DNA of 64,000 bases from Rubrivivax sp. (GTDB lineage: Bacteria > Pseudomonadota > Gammaproteobacteria > Burkholderiales > Burkholderiaceae_C): NCBI GenBank assembly GCA_016788525.1, contig JAEUPD010000159.1:1-64000 (forward strand). The letters run 5' to 3'. Shown in pieces: positions 62,163 through 64,000 of the stretch. The notes under the pieces are model-generated. The model had not been told where the DNA came from, made no database searches, and saw only the letters and a list, made by a program, of their open reading frames with translations. The translations under genes and the position numbers were made by a program. How positions within the stretch are numbered: position 1 is the first letter of the stretch; every line of letters begins with the position of its first letter.

Positions 62163-63071
62163 TCAGGTGCTGTGCAGTCCCGCCCCCGGGCCGGCCCCGG
62201 GGGCGGCGAGCAGTTGCGCCACCACCTCGCCGGCGGCCACCATGCCGAAGGTGGCGGTGACCATCACGCTGGAGCCGTAGCCGTGGCAGTTGAGGTTGCC
62301 GTCGACGACGGCGCATGCATCGGCCTCCTCTTGCGCCGCAGGTGCGGTCACCGGCTCGCGAGAGAACACGCAGCGCAGCGTTCGTCCGTGCGTTGCGCGT
62401 GCACGCATCCCCTCGATGCCGCGGCGCGGCGCCGCGGCCGCCGGCAGCGCACCGGCCTTGCGCAGCCGCTGCCGCAGCGTGGCCAGCAGCGGGTCGTGGG
62501 TCACTTCGGCGAGGTCGGCCACCTCCACGCGCTGGGCGTGCCGCTTGCCGCCGGCAGCGCCCACGCACACCGCGGGCAGCGCCGCCGCCATCGCCCACCG
62601 CGCCAGCGTTTCCTTCGCGCGCACCTGGTCGCAGGCGTCGATGACGGCGTCCACCGGCACGGGCAGCAGCGCGGGCCAGTTGTCGGCCGTGGCGAACTCT
62701 TCCACGCCATGCACGCGGCAGCCGGGGTGGATGAGCGCGATGCGCGCGGCCAGCGCCTGCACCTTGGCCTGGCCGAGCGTGGGCGTGAGGGCCTGCACCT
62801 GGCGGTTGATGTTCGATTCGGCGACATGGTCGAGATCGACGAGCACGAGTTCGGCCACGCCCGAGCGGGCCAGCGCCTCGGCCGCCCACGAGCCCACGCC
62901 GCCCACGCCCACCACGGCGATGCGCGCGGCGCGCAGCCGCGCGTAGCCTGCCTCGCCATACAGGCGGCGCAGGCCGCCGAAGCGGCGTTCGAGGTCGGCC
63001 GCCATGTCGTCAACCAGGCCCGGGCTGGCTTGCGCCGTGGGTGGCGACTCGACGCTCACGATGTTCTCCAT
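62163..63071 (-). CDS. tcdA: tRNA threonylcarbamoyladenosine dehydratase
   Basis: 302 aa from ATG 63071. It is an E1-like ThiF fold with RFGGLRRLYGEAGYARL, the ATP-binding IAVVGVGGVGSWAAEALARSG, VDLDHVAESNINRQ and DACDQVRAKETL. GNLNCHGYGSSV and TFGMVAAGEVV close the protein. It cyclises t6A37 of tRNAs to ct6A. The open frame further upstream (to 63170) overlaps the next gene and lacks family similarity. Confidence 0.92.
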   Translation of the reverse strand: MENIVSVESPPTAQASPGLVDDMAADLERRFGGLRRLYGEAGYARLRAARIAVVGVGGVGSWAAEALARSGVAELVLVDLDHVAESNINRQVQALTPTLGQAKVQALAARIALIHPGCRVHGVEEFATADNWPALLPVPVDAVIDACDQVRAKETLARWAMAAALPAVCVGAAGGKRHAQRVEVADLAEVTHDPLLATLRQRLRKAGALPAAAAPRRGIEGMRARATHGRTLRCVFSREPVTAPAAQEEADACAVVDGNLNCHGYGSSVMVTATFGMVAAGEVVAQLLAAPGAGPGAGLHST

Positions 63072-63117
63072 CGCGCGACGCGCGGCCCGCGAGCCTGCCG
63101 CGCCCGGGCGGCCCGCT

Positions 63118-64000
63118 TCATCCGCTGCGCTCCACGCGCCAGGCCTGGTAGCGCAGGGCCGCCACCGCACCGGCCACGATGCCGGCCAGGGACACCACGC
63201 TGCCCAGCGCCAGCGTGGAAAGGCCCGTGAGCCCCTGCCCCACGGTGCAGCCGAGTGCCGTGACCCCGCCCACGCCCATCAGCACGGCGCCCAGGAGGTG
63301 GTTGGCGGTGTCCTCGGCGCCCGCGAATCCTTCCCAGCGGAAGCTCCCGCGCGCCAGGGCGACGGCCGCCGAGCCGAGCACCACGCCCAGCGTGGTGACG
63401 ATGCCGAAGCTCAAGGCGCGGCTCTTGTCGCTGAACAGGATGATCCAGTCCAGCGTGTGCGCGGCCGGTGCGATGAAGGTCAGCGACTCCATGCGGCCGG
63501 CCTGCGTGCCGACGAACGCCTCTTCGAGGGTGAGCGGGTGTTCGGCCACGTGCCCCAGGTGGCCGGTGACCCACCAGCCCGCGGTGACGACCGCGCCGAT
63601 GCCAAGACCGCCCAGCCACACCTCGGGCCGGCGCGCCTCGCGCCGGGTGGCCGCCAACAGCAGCAGCGCGGCCGCCACGGCCAGCGCCAGCAGCGGCGCA
63701 ATCGTTCTTGTCGTGCCCAGCCCCGCGGCCGCCAGCAGCGAAGGCAGGTCCTGTCCGGCCGGCAGCGCCACGGCGGCGCGGTCCACCGTGGCCACGCGGG
63801 CCACGGCCACGATGCCGCGCAGCGTGGCATAGGCAGCGATGGCCAGCACCACGAACACCGCCAGCGCCTTCAGGCTGCCCCCGCCGATGCGCACCAGCGT
63901 TTTGCTGCCGCAGCCCGAGGCCAGCACCATGCCCGTGCCGAACAGCAGCCCGCCCAGCGCGTGCGACAGCGGCAGCCACGTCGGGGCCGTGTAGATGCTG
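63118..64000 (-). CDS. YeeE/YedE-family sulfur transporter, 5' end outside the window
   Basis: At least 294 residues, frame open to the window edge, so the N-terminus is missing. Many hydrophobic segments are present. The two Cys-bearing motifs of the family are ASGCGSKTLVRIGGGSLKA and ALGCTVGQGLTGLSTLALGS. Such proteins import thiosulfate or other sulfur species. The gene ends 46 bp before tcdA on the same strand. Confidence 0.88.
   Translation of the reverse strand, partial: SIYTAPTWLPLSHALGGLLFGTGMVLASGCGSKTLVRIGGGSLKALAVFVVLAIAAYATLRGIVAVARVATVDRAAVALPAGQDLPSLLAAAGLGTTRTIAPLLALAVAAALLLLAATRREARRPEVWLGGLGIGAVVTAGWWVTGHLGHVAEHPLTLEEAFVGTQAGRMESLTFIAPAAHTLDWIILFSDKSRALSFGIVTTLGVVLGSAAVALARGSFRWEGFAGAEDTANHLLGAVLMGVGGVTALGCTVGQGLTGLSTLALGSVVSLAGIVAGAVAALRYQAWRVERSG

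Noticed and set aside
1..64000. CRISPR arrays, insertion sequences and rRNA
   Set aside because: No regularly spaced 25-40 bp repeats, no transposase motifs and no rRNA-like sequence were seen on reading either strand.

Overview
The window is very GC-rich DNA that reads as a beta-proteobacterial chromosome, most likely Burkholderiales. This is inferred from the GC level, the homoprotocatechuate genes, the DUF1302/DUF1329 surface genes and the two-partner secretion locus; no ribosomal marker is present. Its main structure is a genomic island of about 48.6 kb (13298-61905) inserted at the 3' end of a tRNA-Lys(CTT) gene. The intact tRNA lies at the right edge. A 41-bp exact copy of its 3' end, 46/47 with one mismatch, marks the left edge.

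Left flank (1-13297): a minus-strand locus encodes a TpsB transporter, its filamentous-haemagglutinin-like TpsA partner and an exported WD40-caspase protein. A small unknown ORF, an MFS transporter and an M20 amidohydrolase follow on the plus strand. Right flank (61906-64000): a second tRNA-Lys(TTT), tcdA and a YeeE/YedE sulfur transporter cut by the window edge.

The island's left part (13.3-20.9 kb) is its mobility and maintenance module. It holds a tyrosine integrase, a DUF6933-like protein, a higA antitoxin remnant, AlpA, a Fic protein, a MOBP-type relaxase with an RHH accessory protein, and a ParB-like protein. An RP4-like nic sequence precedes the accessory gene. No type IV secretion genes are seen, so the element looks mobilizable rather than self-transmissible. 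Matching short repeats near both ends are candidate integrase arm sites.

The cargo (20.9-61.5 kb) is catabolic. Block A (21.0-32.0 kb) has two SDRs, an amino-acid permease, alanine racemase, a D-amino-acid dehydrogenase, an MBL protein, a VOC protein, an FAD aromatic hydroxylase, DUF2783, fumarylacetoacetase and 3-hydroxybutyrate dehydrogenase. Block B (32.0-46.7 kb), behind a divergent HpaR repressor, is a homoprotocatechuate meta-cleavage operon (hpaG1 G2 E D F H, aldolase, hpaI). It runs straight into a Zn-alcohol dehydrogenase, class III PHA synthase (phaE, phaC), a CoA-transferase, an alpha/beta hydrolase and a succinate-semialdehyde dehydrogenase broken by an apparent GC-dinucleotide loss. 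Block C (46.9-61.5 kb), next to an AraC-type regulator, has DUF1329, DUF1302, DoxX, an MMPL transporter, a YCF48-like protein, an aldehyde dehydrogenase, two class III aminotransferases, a Tm-1-like protein and a HAD hydrolase.

The most interesting reading is that aromatic carbon is channelled to polyester. Block B ends in succinic semialdehyde, which the adjacent alcohol dehydrogenase, CoA-transferase and PhaEC could turn into 4-hydroxybutyryl-CoA and polymer. Block A ends in acetoacetate, which 3-hydroxybutyrate dehydrogenase could turn into a second monomer. This is inference from gene order. Blocks A and C each start behind a related 68-bp promoter-like element, and the AlpA and fic genes each follow a copy of a three-half-site operator.
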